From: Omphiscola glabra
Taxonomy: Eukaryota > Mollusca > Gastropoda > Lymnaeidae
Length of the DNA: 64,000 nt
Direction of reading: 5' to 3'
Assembly (NCBI GenBank): GCA_964017045.1
Contig: OZ024802.1
Coordinates: 33,022,602-33,086,601, forward strand
The notes under the pieces are model-generated. The model did no database searches, was not told the DNA's origin, and saw only the letters and a list, made by a program, of their open reading frames with translations. Below, piece by piece: positions 11,524 through 23,510 of this stretch. Positions within the stretch are counted from its first letter, which is position 1; each line of letters starts with the position of its first letter. The position numbers and the translations under genes are program-made.

Positions 11524-11720
11524 CAGTGGTTCTCAACCTTCCCAATGCCGCGACCCTTCCCTACAGTTCCTCATGTCGTGACGACCCTCCAACCACAAAA
11601 ATTTTTTAGTTGCTACTTCATAACAGTAGAGTATGTGTTTTTCCGATGGTCTTAGGCAACCCCTGTGAAAGGGTCGTTCGACCCCCAAAGGAGTCGCGAC
11701 CCACAGGTTGAGAACCGCTG
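11524..11720. mobile_element. SPIN-like non-autonomous hAT element (MITE), 197 bp
   Basis: Terminal inverted repeats begin CAGTGGTTCTCAACCT at the left and end AGGTTGAGAACCGCTG at the right. The flanks are a perfect 8-bp target duplication TCTTAACA (11516-11523 and 11721-11728), as hAT transposases make. The inside closely resembles the non-autonomous SPIN (SPACE INVADERS) family as I remember it, including GTCGTTCGACCCCCAAAG and the TCCGATGGTCTTAGGC stretch. It has no coding capacity. The perfect duplication suggests a fairly recent insertion. Confidence 0.92.
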
Positions 11721-11728
11721 TCTTAACA

Positions 11729-12848
11729 TGGTGTTGTCTTTACCAGGTCAAGCTATATGACAATTTTAAACAAACTTAGTCAAGTCTGAACCATAAAAAA
11801 CATAGCAACAAAAATTCAAAAATGCATACACTGTTTGTACATATGAGCGAATTTTACAAACTTGGAACAACTTTGTAAACCTGGGAATTACTCCGAGATC
11901 TATTAATGTCAGTGTGGAGGAATCATCGTCCCCTCCCACCTTTCCCCCTACCCACAGTCTTGTGTCAACCCATGACAGTCATTCGCGGCTTGAGCGGTGA
12001 CGACAGGTCAGCATTTCTGACCCCATGAAATTCAGGCGGGGCTGAGTTGGAATTGATGTAGCAGCCAATGACTCCGGACCTTAGATTAAGACTTGTCAAC
12101 TGCAGTGTGTCTGAGTGTACCTGTGTGTGTCTGTGTGTGTTTAACTAACAAAAAAACTTGTCAAAAGTCTCACGAAACTCATTAAGCTTTTGAACGAGGA
12201 ATCATATCCATAAACGCCATTCTTTAATCCCAAGAAACATTGTTATTTGATGTGCCCCGATACTCTGTTGAATATATATATATATATATCGGTATCTTCA
12301 TTAAACATTTAATTAACATCCTGATCTATATATTCCAAAATAGCCTTCAAAACAGAATTAATATATTTAAAGCCGCATCTCTTACCCAATCTCACGTCTA
12401 AAAGTCTTGTGTATTTATGATCTATTCTCAGATTCTATGAGTTTTCCCATGCTCCTAAACTGTATTTTGGTCAAAATGAAAAAAAAGATGATAATAACAA
12501 TAATAATTCCTTATATTTAAAGAAAATCTTAAAACGCAAATTTAAACCGTCCCTTGAATTTTATAAAAAAAATAAAAATAATAGAAATAAAAAATGAAAA
12601 TAATATGTATATATTTTATATAAAATTTTTATATCGGGAAATAATTGTTTTAGTGTGTATCTAATTTTAAAGATTATATTTTCACGCCTGTAAAAAATTG
12701 TGTTTTAAGATATTGGCATCAACATAAAATGACCCCCACTCTCGATCTGTAACATTTTAAATATATATCGTCACGAAATATTGACACTAAATATTGAATT
12801 GAAACATATTGTTATCCTCTTAAATATTTTCTTACCCTTTATCATCGA
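11729..12848. other. Unannotated AT-rich stretch
   Basis: Very AT-rich between the SPIN-like MITE and the hAT element, with short TA and GT tracts (12121-12140 and 12273-12289). I see no coding signal. Confidence 0.5.
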
Positions 12849-12856
12849 CCTTGAAC

Positions 12857-14437
12857 TAGAGACCGCCCGAAAGTGATTTTCTGATTTCGGCCGAAACCGA
12901 AATTAGGCCGAAATTTAAAAACGACTTTCAGCCGAAGCCGAAAGTAAACCGAAATTAACATTTTTGGTTTCGGCCGAAACCGAAGCCGAAACTGAAATAT
13001 TTAGGTATTTTGAAATTCGTATAAGGCATACATTCTACATACATCAAAAAAATGATAGGGGAAATTGTCAACATTTACATTCTTTTTTTTTTTAAATGAG
13101 ATCATCGTGAATATTAATGAATAAACATTTCATGAATACTTTGGCTTTTACTATTGTAATGTAAAAGTAATTTACATTTTTTTTAAATGTTTTTTTTTTT
13201 AAAGTAGTATGAGAAGAGAAAATTTGGACCGAAAAAAGGGGGTGGGGGCAAAATTCATGCAAAATAAACCCTTCTTTTATAATATAATTACAATCTAGAA
13301 CATATACCTATAATAATTGTTGTGCCTCTAATAAAGCCAATTGTAAACTAAATATCAGTTATTAAGGCTACAGAAATATCCCCACAATGTTTCGCGGTTA
13401 TCGCCCTACTAATGCTTTGTGTTTTCATTAATTATCTGGCGAGATAGCGCTGTATTAATATTTATCCTAGTACCAACACATTCGTCTTGTTCAATGACCA
13501 ACTTCCCTCACCTCCCTTGGTGGGGGAATTATTATTTGTTAAACCGGGTCTCTTAAAATAGTTCTGAAGGGTCTCGACGGAGATCGCAAGGCATCTAAAT
13601 TGGTCGCCAAAATCATAAAAATAAAAGTAGTAAACAGGTCTACAGTAGGCCTACTACATAATTATAATGCAAGCCAGTGAAACATGCAAACACTTGTTAT
13701 TTCTTCAATAACAATGTTTATGAGCATGATAATGATGAATTTTAAGAAATAAATGAATGGACTTCGATGAGTCACTTCCTTGTTTTGTCACGTGATATGA
13801 GTAAGCCTTCGGTAGCCTATGCTACACATAACAACAGATAACAGCTGATCAGCCATTGCCATTATCATTAATTTTAAAGCAAAATGTTTGTCTCCATCAG
13901 CGCTTCCCCAATGTTAATTAAAAATTTTACTTTTCAAAATATTCTTGAATACACGTGTTTTTTTTAAATGACATTCATAAATGTGACAATAATTATAATT
14001 CAGTTATGAAGGAAGAAAGTTGTTTGAAGAAAAATTTGTGAGCGACTAGTGTGTTGCTGACAGCCTACCGGAAGTCTTACCCGTACTTACTCTTATCACG
14101 TGACAAAACAATCGACTCATCGTAGTCCTTTGAAAAAAGCCTAGGTTTCCTTAATTTAAAAAATAAAATAATAATAATAGGAGAAATATTACAATTCCCT
14201 AAGATTATCCAATTTTATTCACCTTTGCCTATGACAAAATGTATGAGCACGAAAATGATAAATCAAATTGAACACCCCAGTCACTTTCGGCCAGATGGCC
14301 GAAAGTCCCAATCACTTTCGGCTGAAACCGAAATTAAATCGAAAGTTAACGTTTTGCTTTCGGTCGAAACTGAAATTAGGCCGAAAGTGATCAAATGGTC
14401 ACTTTTTGCACCGAGGACGAAATTCTGTCGATCTCTA
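12857..14437. mobile_element. hAT-type element of 1.58 kb with perfect 8-bp target duplication
   Basis: The left end TAGAGACCGCCCGAAAGT and the inverted right end TAGAGATCGACAGAATTT form imperfect terminal repeats. Both flanks carry CCTTGAAC (12849-12856 and 14438-14445). The subterminal regions (12870-13005 and 14280-14390) are packed with variants of the palindrome TTTCGGCCGAAA and with AACCGAAA motifs, plausible transposase-binding repeats. The AT-rich inside has no transposase frame, so it is non-autonomous. A separate MITE is inserted at 13754-14133. Confidence 0.85.
13754..14133. mobile_element. MITE family M1, copy 1 (nested inside the hAT element)
   Basis: Inverted ends start TGAATGGACT and carry TTGTTTTGTCACGTGATA inward of the tip on both sides. 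The inside includes AACAGATAACAGCTGATCAG and GCGCTTCCCCAATGTTAAT, shared nearly base for base with the copy at 46543. About 380 bp, no coding frame. I see no clear target duplication, so the superfamily is unassigned. Confidence 0.8.
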
Positions 14438-14445
14438 CCTTGAAC

Positions 14446-15383
14446 TGTAAATTTGGAAGAGGTGAAAATGTCTTTAGTTTCATAGAAAATCTTATCAACA
14501 TTATTTTCTTTTCCACTTCACTGAGATTTGAGGTATGGATAAACTTGTCCCCAAAGTGTCAACGCCATTAAATTGCATGGATAAACGTGTCCACAATGTG
14601 TCAACGCCCTTGAAATGCATGGATAAACCTGTAACCAATCTTTAACATCCTTGAATTGCATATTTTCCTACATAACTGTCAAACGTCTTTATTTATTTTC
14701 AAAGCTCATTTATTCAAGACTGTAATGTCATCGGTTATACTGTTATTCTCCGTAAAATGATATTTCCTCTCAATGAAATCTATTTTCTGTAGAAAGTACA
14801 ACACATTATTTCAATGGTTTTAAAACTATCTTTATACCAATGTCCGGCGTGTAACCTGTTTGAACGTTCAGATGTTCTTATTGCCCATCAAATGCACACA
14901 CCCATTCTGTGGGGTTTCTTGTACTGCCTGGGGAAAAACATTGCAGCTCCCTCCCCTAAATCCAAACATTGTATTAAGTTTGATTAAGTCGACCCATTTA
15001 TAACGCCATTGTTATCTATATTCATTTTCGAATGTCTCAACTCCGCTTTACCACGCAATCTATTGCATTTTCTTTTATTATTATTTTTTTTAAAAATTGT
15101 TCATCGCTGATTTCCAAAAATTAAAGAATATGTTCATATGTTTTTAAATTTAAAGCTATACCAAAACTCAAAATGTAACATAATCGGGTTTGGATATGCT
15201 AATTCAAATGTACCCCTTAACCAGACAAACAAACACATATTTACCACTTGACCATGTAGGAAGGTTGAAAGAGGCTGCAATAAACCAGTGCCCACGGACC
15301 CATCACCCCACAGCGACCTTGGTGACCAGGGATCATTTAAATGCGATGAGATGGAGAAATTCTCTGAATTGTTCTCCTTGGAC
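14446..15383. other. Unannotated stretch
   Basis: AT-rich. It contains three loose copies of a block with GCATGGATAAAC.TGT around 14530-14640. No gene seen. Confidence 0.45.
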
Positions 15384-15558
15384 CTATATGTCATGTCAAT
15401 GGACTGGAATGTGTAGTCCTATATGTCATGTCAATGGACTGGAATGTGTAGTCCTATATGTCATGTCAATGGACTGGAATGTGTAGTCCTATATGTCATG
15501 TCAATGGACTGGAATGTGTAGTCCTATATGTCATGTCAATGGACTGGAATGTGTAGTC
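15384..15558. repeat. 35-bp minisatellite, 5 copies, essentially identical
   Basis: Core TGTCATGTCAATGGACTGGA. Units start every 35 bp from 15386 without length change. Confidence 0.95.
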
Positions 15559-15744
15559 TTGAGGATTAATTGTTTTAATGTCTCTGGTATCATAATCTCT
15601 AATCTATTTTCATTTTCATTCATTGCTTGTATTTCTCTTACTAGCATGCTATTCACAAGTTTAAATCTGTGCTTTTGTGATGAGCTGAGTTTGCCTTCTA
15701 CTCTTTTGATGTAATTGTAAAAGTTTTTGTCATCTTGCTATTCT

Positions 15745-15975
15745 TTCACTAGTTTACGAGACTTGTAAATTTGATATATTTCACAGCAATGACGTTTATG
15801 AGACTTGTATATTTTATAAATTTCACAGCAGTGAAATTATTTACACTTGTATACTTTATATTTCATTGACGTTTATGACACTTGTATATTTGATAAATAT
15901 CACAGTAATGACGTTAATAAGACTTATACATTTGACATATTTAAAAGCTATGACGTTTCTGATACTTGCATATAC
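15745..15975. repeat. Degenerate ~41-bp repeat, about 5 copies
   Basis: Units share GACTTGTATATTTGATAAAT and CAGxAATGACGTTTAT with many substitutions and indels. It looks older than the neighbouring 35-bp array. Confidence 0.75.
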
Positions 15976-16125
15976 GATTCTTCTATTGATCCAAACAAAT
16001 GAAACTATCTGATACATTATACTGGACAGGAAGAGACAAATGCGGCGCGCTTGAAAATGACATGGCTATAAACAAAACTATGCGGAAATAATATCATCTA
16101 CGCTATCTATTTATTTTGAAACGTT

Positions 16126-16541
16126 CAACTCAATCCCGAACTCAACAAGGACACCCTTAGACGACCACAAATCAATACAGAACTCAAAAAGGACACTCTT
16201 GGACGACCACAAATCAATACAGAACTCAACAAGGACACTACTGGACGACCTCAAATCAATACAGAACTCAACAAGACACTCTTAGACGACCTCAAATCAA
16301 TACAGAACTCAACAAGGACACTCTTAGACAACCTCAAATCAATACAGAACTCAACAAGGGCACTACTGGACGACCACAAATCAATAAAGAACTCATCAAG
16401 GACACTCTTTGACGACCACAAATCAATACAGAACTCAACAAGACACTCTTAGACGACCTCAAATCAATACAGAACTCAACAAGGACACTCTTTGACGACC
16501 ACAAATCAATACAGAACTCAACAAGGCACTCTTGGGCGATC
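16126..16541. repeat. 42-bp minisatellite, about 10 copies
   Basis: Core CTCAAATCAATACAGAACTC followed by AACAAGGACACT. A poly-A and then poly-G run (16570-16591) lies just beyond the right end. Confidence 0.93.
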
Positions 16542-16591
16542 TCCAATTTGTTTAATGCAATAATTGAAGAAAAAAAAAGGGGGGGGGGGGG

Positions 16592-17371
16592 AGATGATGT
16601 ATTTATTTATAGAAAACCCTTCTTTACCTGGGAAGCTATAGGGCACAGACACATTTAGGAGCAAAGAATTTCGCAAGACAAAATAACGTGTTGAGAATGT
16701 TTTTTACTTTACCCTCATAAATTAAACAACCAAATTAACCTTTGACCTATTGCGCATTAGTTGGGGGTGTCATTGAATTATGAATGAGTGAAACGAATTA
16801 GTAAAACAGCGAGCCCGTTTTCTTTTACGACGGTTTGGGGGGGGGGGGGGCGACAGTGAATCGACCAACTCACTAGTGGCTACAATTTCTAATCAATAAT
16901 TGCTGATCATTGATCATTTTCGATCGCCTCTTACTGTGATTTTTGTTTACCAGTACCCAACGACCAGCTGATCAATTTTCCATCAGGCCACAGTGTCTTG
17001 GGCAAACAGCTGACCACCAGTCTACAGACCACCCCCCTCCCCAATGGCTTGTTTTTTTTAAGACAGTAAGGATAAATAATTGATTTTTTTTGTCGCTATA
17101 TCATTTAGAAACTTACACGGATCCAAAAACATTTCCCCAAAAATTCTCCATTTTTAGTTCTCCATTTAGAAACAAGAATGAAAGTAGACCTATATAGAAC
17201 TGGCACTCATAAGGTTTGGAGTTTGAGGAGAAAGAAGGAGAGGTGTACAAGAGCAATGAGTGAATTCAGTGGGGTTTTATAGAGTTGGGGGAGTGTAATA
17301 TAATATATGTGTATCGGAAAGCGAAAGAGAAAATTTTCTTTTGTCAGTTATATTTTTTTTAATATAAACCA
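16592..17371. other. Unannotated stretch
   Basis: No gene supported. A second poly-G run is at 16838-16850, and TGATCA-rich sequence at 16900-16975 gives short palindromes. Confidence 0.45.
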
Positions 17372-17471
17372 TTACAGCATCTACTCCGTCCCTTTTGTCT
17401 GTTGTGTGTCTTTGTTATAGTTACAGCAGCTACTCCGTCCCTTTTGTCTGTTGTGTGTCTTTGTTATAGTT
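17372..17471. repeat. 49-bp duplication
   Basis: Two nearly identical units containing CTACTCCGTCCCTTTTGTCT, differing at CAT and CAG. Confidence 0.9.
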
Positions 17472-17518
17472 AACAATCTTTTTTTACTGTACAGACATTC
17501 CTGGTTCTACTTTTTGAG

Positions 17519-17785
17519 AAAGGATTTCGCAGGTAGTGAAACATTGAGACAGGATTTCGCAGGTAGTGAAACATTGAGACATGATTTCGCAGGTAGTGAA
17601 ACATTGAGACAGGATTCCCCAGGTAGTGAAACATTGAGACAGGATTGCCCAAATTGTGCAATTTTGTCTCAATATGTCACTACCAGGGCAATTCTGTCTC
17701 AATATATCACTACCTGGCAATTCTGTCTCAATATATCACTACCTGGACAATTCTGTCTCAATATGTCACTACTTGTGTGGTGTTA
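17519..17785. repeat. Inverted (palindromic) 30-bp minisatellite
   Basis: Four units with GGTAGTGAAACATTGAGAC run from 17519 to 17645. About four units with GTCTCAATATGTCACTACC, the reverse complement of the same motif, follow from about 17665 to 17785. The centre is near 17652. Transcribed, it would fold into a hairpin with arms of roughly 120 bases. Confidence 0.9.
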
Positions 17786-18299
17786 TTTTCTCCGTTTTTA
17801 AGGACACTTTTAAAAAGCGAGATAACTATTGTATATAAAATCCTGTCTAACCGCAATGATTACCTCCCCTAGAAAGAGAAAAACTTCATCAAATTGTAAT
17901 TCCCCACAGATATTTTTGCATTCTCTTTTTCCTTAAGACAAAACGAAAACCTAGAACAGTATGATTTTTTTTTAATTTAATTTTTTTTTAAAGTAACACT
18001 CTTAATGTATTGCTTTTAAATAATTGATTTCTTCATTTTCTAAATACATTTGTGTATGTCCTCTCTTCACGACTGAAACACCATTACCTCTTTTGACAAA
18101 CAAATCAACAATGGGAAGATGGAAATCTTTGTCCACTGTCTCTTGCAACAGTGAGGAGGGGCGAGATAGGTGTGTGGGGGTTTATTTCAGGAAGGACAGC
18201 GTTACACCAATAAATATTGCCCATTAGGTCTTGGGAGGAGGAATGAAGTCAGTGGCTCTTTTCCTTCATTACTGGGGAAAAGGGGGGAGGGGTGTTCTT

Positions 18300-18954
18300 C
18301 AGATGGCTGGTATCCTTGAGAAGTAAGGAGGGAGAAGTTACATTTGATGGCTGATATCCTTGAGAAGTAAAGAGAGAGCAGTTACATTTGATGGCTGATA
18401 TCCTTGAGAAGTAAGGAGGGAGAAGTTACATTTGATGGCTGATATCCTTGAGAAGTAAAGATGGAGAAGTTACATTTGATGGATGATATCCTTGAGAAGT
18501 AAAGATGGAGAAGTTACATTTGATGGCTGATATCCTTGAGAAGTAAGGAGGAAGAAGTTACATTTGATGGCTGATATCCTTGAGAAGTAAGGAGGGAGAA
18601 GTTACATTTGATGGCTGATATCCTTGAGAAGTAAGGAGGGAGAAGTTACATTTGATGGCTGATATCCTTGAGAAGTAAGGAGGGAGAAGTTACATTTGAT
18701 GGCTGATATCCTTGAGAAATAAGGAAGGAGAAGTTTGGCTGATATCCTTGAGACGTAAGGAGGGAGAAGTTACATTTAATGGCTGGGATACTCGAAGAGT
18801 GAGGAGGGCGAAGTTACATTTGATGGCTGGTATACTTGGGGAGTGGGAAGGGAGAAGTTACATTTGATGGCTGGTATACTTGGGGAGTGGGGAGGTAGAA
18901 GTTACATTTGATGGCTGGTATACTTGGGGAGTGGGGAGGTAGAAGTTACATTTC
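18300..18954. repeat. 44-bp minisatellite, about 15 copies
   Basis: Core AGTTACATTTGATGGCTGAT, followed by ATCCTTGAGAAGTAAGGAGG. Units on the right edge (18780-18954) switch to a variant with GGTATACTTGGGGAGTGGGG. One unit near 18730 lacks ACATTTGATGG-type sequence. Confidence 0.93.
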
Positions 18955-19440
18955 ATCATTGTTATTCTTAACTGATTTTATAAAATGTAACGAAATGATA
19001 ATCATAACCATCGAATTAGTTTAGAGAGTAGAGAGCTTGTGTCTTCTGTGTCAACTAGTTTAAAGAGTAGAGAGCTTTATCTTCCGTGTCAGCTCCTGAA
19101 TCTCTAGACAAAGGTGGGAGGAAAGATGAGGTATATTTGAGAATTACGTAGTGTAGTCCATTTTATTTTTCACATTTTGGCGGAAGCACCACTATAGGTA
19201 CATTATTTTTTCCGGGCGGTACACTAACAAACAGAGAAACAGAAATACAGACATCCAGTCCTAACGAAGTAATATGGGCATGGTGTTGCACTAATTGTGA
19301 CTGTTTGATTGCTCATTGATACAGCATTGCAAGAAGCTGGAGAGCCCCTGCCTGAAGGGCATAGAGCCTGATAACTTCCTCAAAGTAATCCAATATCAGC
19401 TGACATTATGTTTCAACATTTAAAAAAAACAAAAGCATGC

Positions 19441-19697
19441 CCAACAATGTTGACGTCATCAACCAGTTAGGCCCGACTTCCCGGTCACATGTGACAATGT
19501 TGACGTCATCAACCAGTTAGGCCCGACTTCTCTGTCAGATGTCACAATGTTAACGTCATCAAACAGTTAGGCCCGACTTTACGGTCACATGTGACAATGT
19601 TAAGTCATCAACCAGTTAGGCCCGACTTCTCTGTCACATGTCACAATGTTGACGTCATCAAACAGTTAGGCCCGACTTCACGGTCACATGTGACAAT
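19441..19697. repeat. 50-bp minisatellite with CRE-like and E-box palindromes, 5 copies
   Basis: Units contain AACCAGTTAGGCCCGACTTC. Three of five keep an intact TGACGTCA (19451, 19501, 19650). Alternate junctions carry the 12-bp palindrome GTCACATGTGAC (19484, 19584, 19683), while the others read GTCAGATGTCAC or GTCACATGTCAC, giving a 100-bp higher-order pattern. Confidence 0.9.
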
Positions 19698-20140
19698 GTT
19701 AAGTATCTAACAAGTCGCTGTCTGACAGTGCCCTGTAACGGCGCGAGGCTTATGGGATATGTCACACATTAATACCTTTAATTAAACCCGCATTGCGTCT
19801 CTTATTGATTTCCTGGTGTGTTTTTGTTCTTAATCAGTTTTGCGGTGAGAGAAAAATCTGAGATTGGTCGAGGCGAGTACGGTGATATAAATAGAATTAC
19901 CAACCAAGGATTTTGTAACTTAATGGATCCCAATGATATTCTGAATGTTAAACCCTGACGCCATGACTCACAGTGACTCATACCTCGGTTGACAACGAGA
20001 TAAAACACTCAACAAGGAAGCTCAAATGATCAACAGTCAAAACTCATCCAATGACATCGCTGCTGTCAAAGCCTTCCACGTCCAGCAACTGATACGTGAA
20101 TATCAAGCAAAGAAACGCGTGATTAACACAGCTGATGTGA

Positions 20141-20385
20141 GTTTAAGTCCTTGCTGTGAGTTTAGAGCCTTGCTGTGAGATTAAGGCCTTGTTGTGAGTT
20201 TAACGCCTTGCTGTGAGTTTAAGGCCTTGTTGTGAGTTTAAGGCCTTGCTGTGAGTTTAACGCCTTGCTGTGAATTTAAGGCCTTTTACTGTGAATTTAA
20301 GGCCTTTTGCTGTGAATTTAAGGCCTTTTGTTGTGAATTTAAGGCCTTTTGTTGTGAATTTAAGGCCTTTTGCTGTGAGATCAAG
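20141..20385. repeat. 19-bp minisatellite changing to 21 bp
   Basis: Early units read GCTGTGAGTTTAAGGCCTT (19 bp). From about 20280 they gain two T and become TTGCTGTGAATTTAAGGCC-type units of 21 bp. The longer period opens a short frame starting at 20270, which is not a gene. Confidence 0.9.
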
Positions 20386-21110
20386 TTGGTTTCAAGTTGT
20401 TAAAATGGGAAGTTGCATTATAAAATGTTTGTTAAAACTAAAGATCATGATGAATGCTTCGGATCCAACTCAGAATTCAATTTTGGATACACTGCATTTT
20501 AGTGTCACGTGTAGCGGGGCGACATAATTTCTCTATTTGGACGAAATGGGAGAAAGATTTAAGTCAGCCACCTGCCAGTATGATTACTTTCAATCAAATT
20601 CACCACCGGCCAGTGCAGACATGCGTGGGACTCGATCGTCTGTTACCGGAAGTCATTTCTTGGCGCTAGTCGGGGGAAACATTGGCGCGTTAAAATCTGA
20701 ACGGCCCATTCCATAAGGTCGGAATTTCAGCTAATAATTTCAATTTTTGAGCTAATGGCGAAGCCCCATTTGCACTGGGGAAACGAATAGAGGTTGGAAC
20801 TATTTCACTAATATAATTTATTAAAAAGCTTCCACAAAAGGGGGGGGGGGGGGGCATGTGTTGATGGGAGGACCCCCATTACAACAATTGTTAATTGATA
20901 ATCAGAGAACGTAACAAAATTCCCGCAACCATCAAACCACGGAATCTGCATTGGCGTAAAATATAGGCTTAGTGCCACCCAGGAAGAGTCAAGAATATTT
21001 CCGACCCCCTTCCACGTAAAAACTTCTGCTCTGCAGTTGGCTTAGCATGTCACCCCTACATGTAAAGAAAAAGCACTTCTCGGGGCAGACCACCACCTTC
21101 GCCGTCCCTC
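20386..21110. other. Unannotated stretch
   Basis: No supported gene or element. A poly-G run is at 20841-20854. Confidence 0.45.
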
Positions 21111-21326
21111 CCCCTTACTTTCCTATGCCACTGGAAGAATGTGTTCTAAACATGTGTACTGTCCATATTTCAGTGTTATCTCCCCCCCCCCCTACTTTCC
21201 TATGCCACTGGAAGAATGTGTTCTAAACAAGTCTACTGTCCATATTTCAGTGTTATCTCACCCCTACTTTCCTATGCCACTGGAAGAATGTGTTCTAAAC
21301 ATGTGTCCATATTTCAGTGTCATACT
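21111..21326. repeat. ~70-bp minisatellite, 3 copies
   Basis: Core TTTCCTATGCCACTGGAAGA, then ATGTGTTCTAAACA and CATATTTCAGTGT. Copies differ by indels in a cytosine run. Confidence 0.88.
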
Positions 21327-21766
21327 CGTTTATTAGTATTTGAGCCCGGCTCAAGATTATATAAACACATATTGGTATGATTGCAAATGTCAGTGGCCCC
21401 AAGTAGAATTTCTTTTGAATATGCGAGCTACGAATGAATTAATGAACTAACAGTCATGCATTCTCTCATTTCACCATTAGTCTTGACATTTTAGTGGTTC
21501 TCTCTCTCTCTCTCTCTTTCTCCTGTGACCAGGGCATCGTGATAAATTCCGTCTCTATAACAGAGCAGGTCATTCCTGGCTAATTACGAGGGGCAACGAA
21601 AGTGAAGGGTGGGGGGAGGAGGTGATGTGAGACTCGACTGTCTGGCATTTAACAGTCACCTTATTTGCTTTTCGGGGACTGGCTGGGGGTTCTCGCACAC
21701 AATGAAAACTAGGAAAGGAAGAGATATGTCAGTGAGAATGATTACTTGTTTAAAGACTGTTTCCTT

Positions 21767-22412
21767 TGTTATGTCGAGAACGTGTTTACGTCATCTTTCC
21801 CCGTGAATGAACTCTAGCTGACCCCAAGCTGGGTAACCGCATTTGGGGTGTGGCTAGCTAAAAATAGTCTCTCTTAACCTTGTTTAAAATTAAATACCCT
21901 TAATAGTCTGTTTATTCTTAGAACTTTGTAGAATTAGGTAGAATGTTTGAGAGACGATTACAATGCGTAGTCCGGTTTCTCAAAATGTCTTTGACACCGG
22001 CTATATACATTGAGCGACAGGTGGGTGTGGGGAGGATGATTTTGGTTATCATTGATCACGAGATATTTTGAGCGTGTTCTTTTTGCTACGAGACGAGATT
22101 TGTTTACCATACGTGTGTAGATTCCTTTTGATCACTGTACCTTTTTAAGATATTGTGTATTCTTCAATATTGTACCGGTACAAGCCAATCATTATTCTGT
22201 AAGTCGATAGCTTTAATTATATTTCTTTTGATTTTGTAATTTATCATTAAAGCATTAAAATTCATTAATTGTAATTAGCCCTGGTTTGAGTATCGTCTTC
22301 TTTGTTATTGTATTTACCATATGGTATCGTCTTTTGATGTGTACTGTTTTAGAACGAGCCATAAACTTAAATAAAGAGGTTAATTTCTCCATACTGGTAA
22401 CAGTGCGTAACA
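21767..22412 (+). mobile_element. Solo LTR, copy 2
   Basis: It runs from TGTTATGTCGAG to GTGCGTAACA with TG...CA ends and the 4-bp duplication CCTT on both sides (21763-21766 and 22413-22416). Shared landmarks with copy 1 include GGGGTGTGGCTAGC, AATTGTAATTAGCCC and the GAACGAGCCATA block followed here by AATAAA. No primer-binding site or coding region follows. The 4-bp duplication fits Gypsy or BEL/Pao-type integrases; I cannot choose between them. Confidence 0.87.
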
Positions 22413-22860
22413 CCTTCTTGGACCTAAACTCTGTGAGCTTTTCAACTGTTCTGACAGTAATGAACACATGTGCCACCCTCATGTTATTTGGGAACACATT
22501 TTAAAAAAGGTGACATTAATGTATTGAGAAGATTCAATTTTATTGTCACAGTTAGTAATTATTCTAATCATATTCCACTGTCGTTAGTCAGTTGTTTTGT
22601 TATTTGATTGAAACTTGTTTGAACATTATTAGGAGATATTTAAACAGAATTCTATATAATTTCACGTCTCCTGCCATAGCATTGGATGGGATCCCTCTGA
22701 CGCAAGTCATTCATTATTAAAACGGATATAACCTTACGGCAACCAAACTAAACTAAATGACCGCTTACAAGATATTGCTGACCTCTCACTACGACCTCGA
22801 GGACATCCAAAGTTAGGAAGCGCGGAACCCGGTACCTAGCAGCGGATGATCTTAACTGGC

Positions 22861-23130
22861 GGACGGACAAGACGGTATAGGATGGACAGAACAGGAAGGA
22901 CGGGACAGGATGGACGAGGTAGGATGGACGAGGTAGGATGGACGGGACAGGAAGGACAGGACAGGAATGACAGGACAGGAAGGACGGGACAGGATGGACG
23001 AGGTAGGATGGACGAGGTAGGATGGACGGGACAGGAAGGACGGGACAGGATGGACGAGGTAGGATGGACGGGACAGGAAGGACAGAACTTGATGGACGGG
23101 GTTGGATGGATAGAAGAGGACAGATAGACA
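22861..23130. repeat. Compound GGA-rich minisatellite
   Basis: Short units of 10 to 28 bp built from GGACGGGACAGGATGGACGA and AGGTAGGATGGACG. It passes into the tetranucleotide tract to the right. Confidence 0.88.
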
Positions 23131-23151
23131 GACGGACAGGCGGACGGACAG

Positions 23152-23346
<195 letters not shown>

Positions 23347-23510
23347 GTCAATGGATAACAATGACAAAATGAAGCCTGGAAGATAGACGTAATCCTTTAG
23401 TTCAGACTGGAACCATCGAGCACAAGTTGACCCCCAAGAACCAAGAACAATGAACCGGAACCATCCCAAAGGGACACCTCAAAACCCCAACAATTAAAAG
23501 CGAAGCAAGG

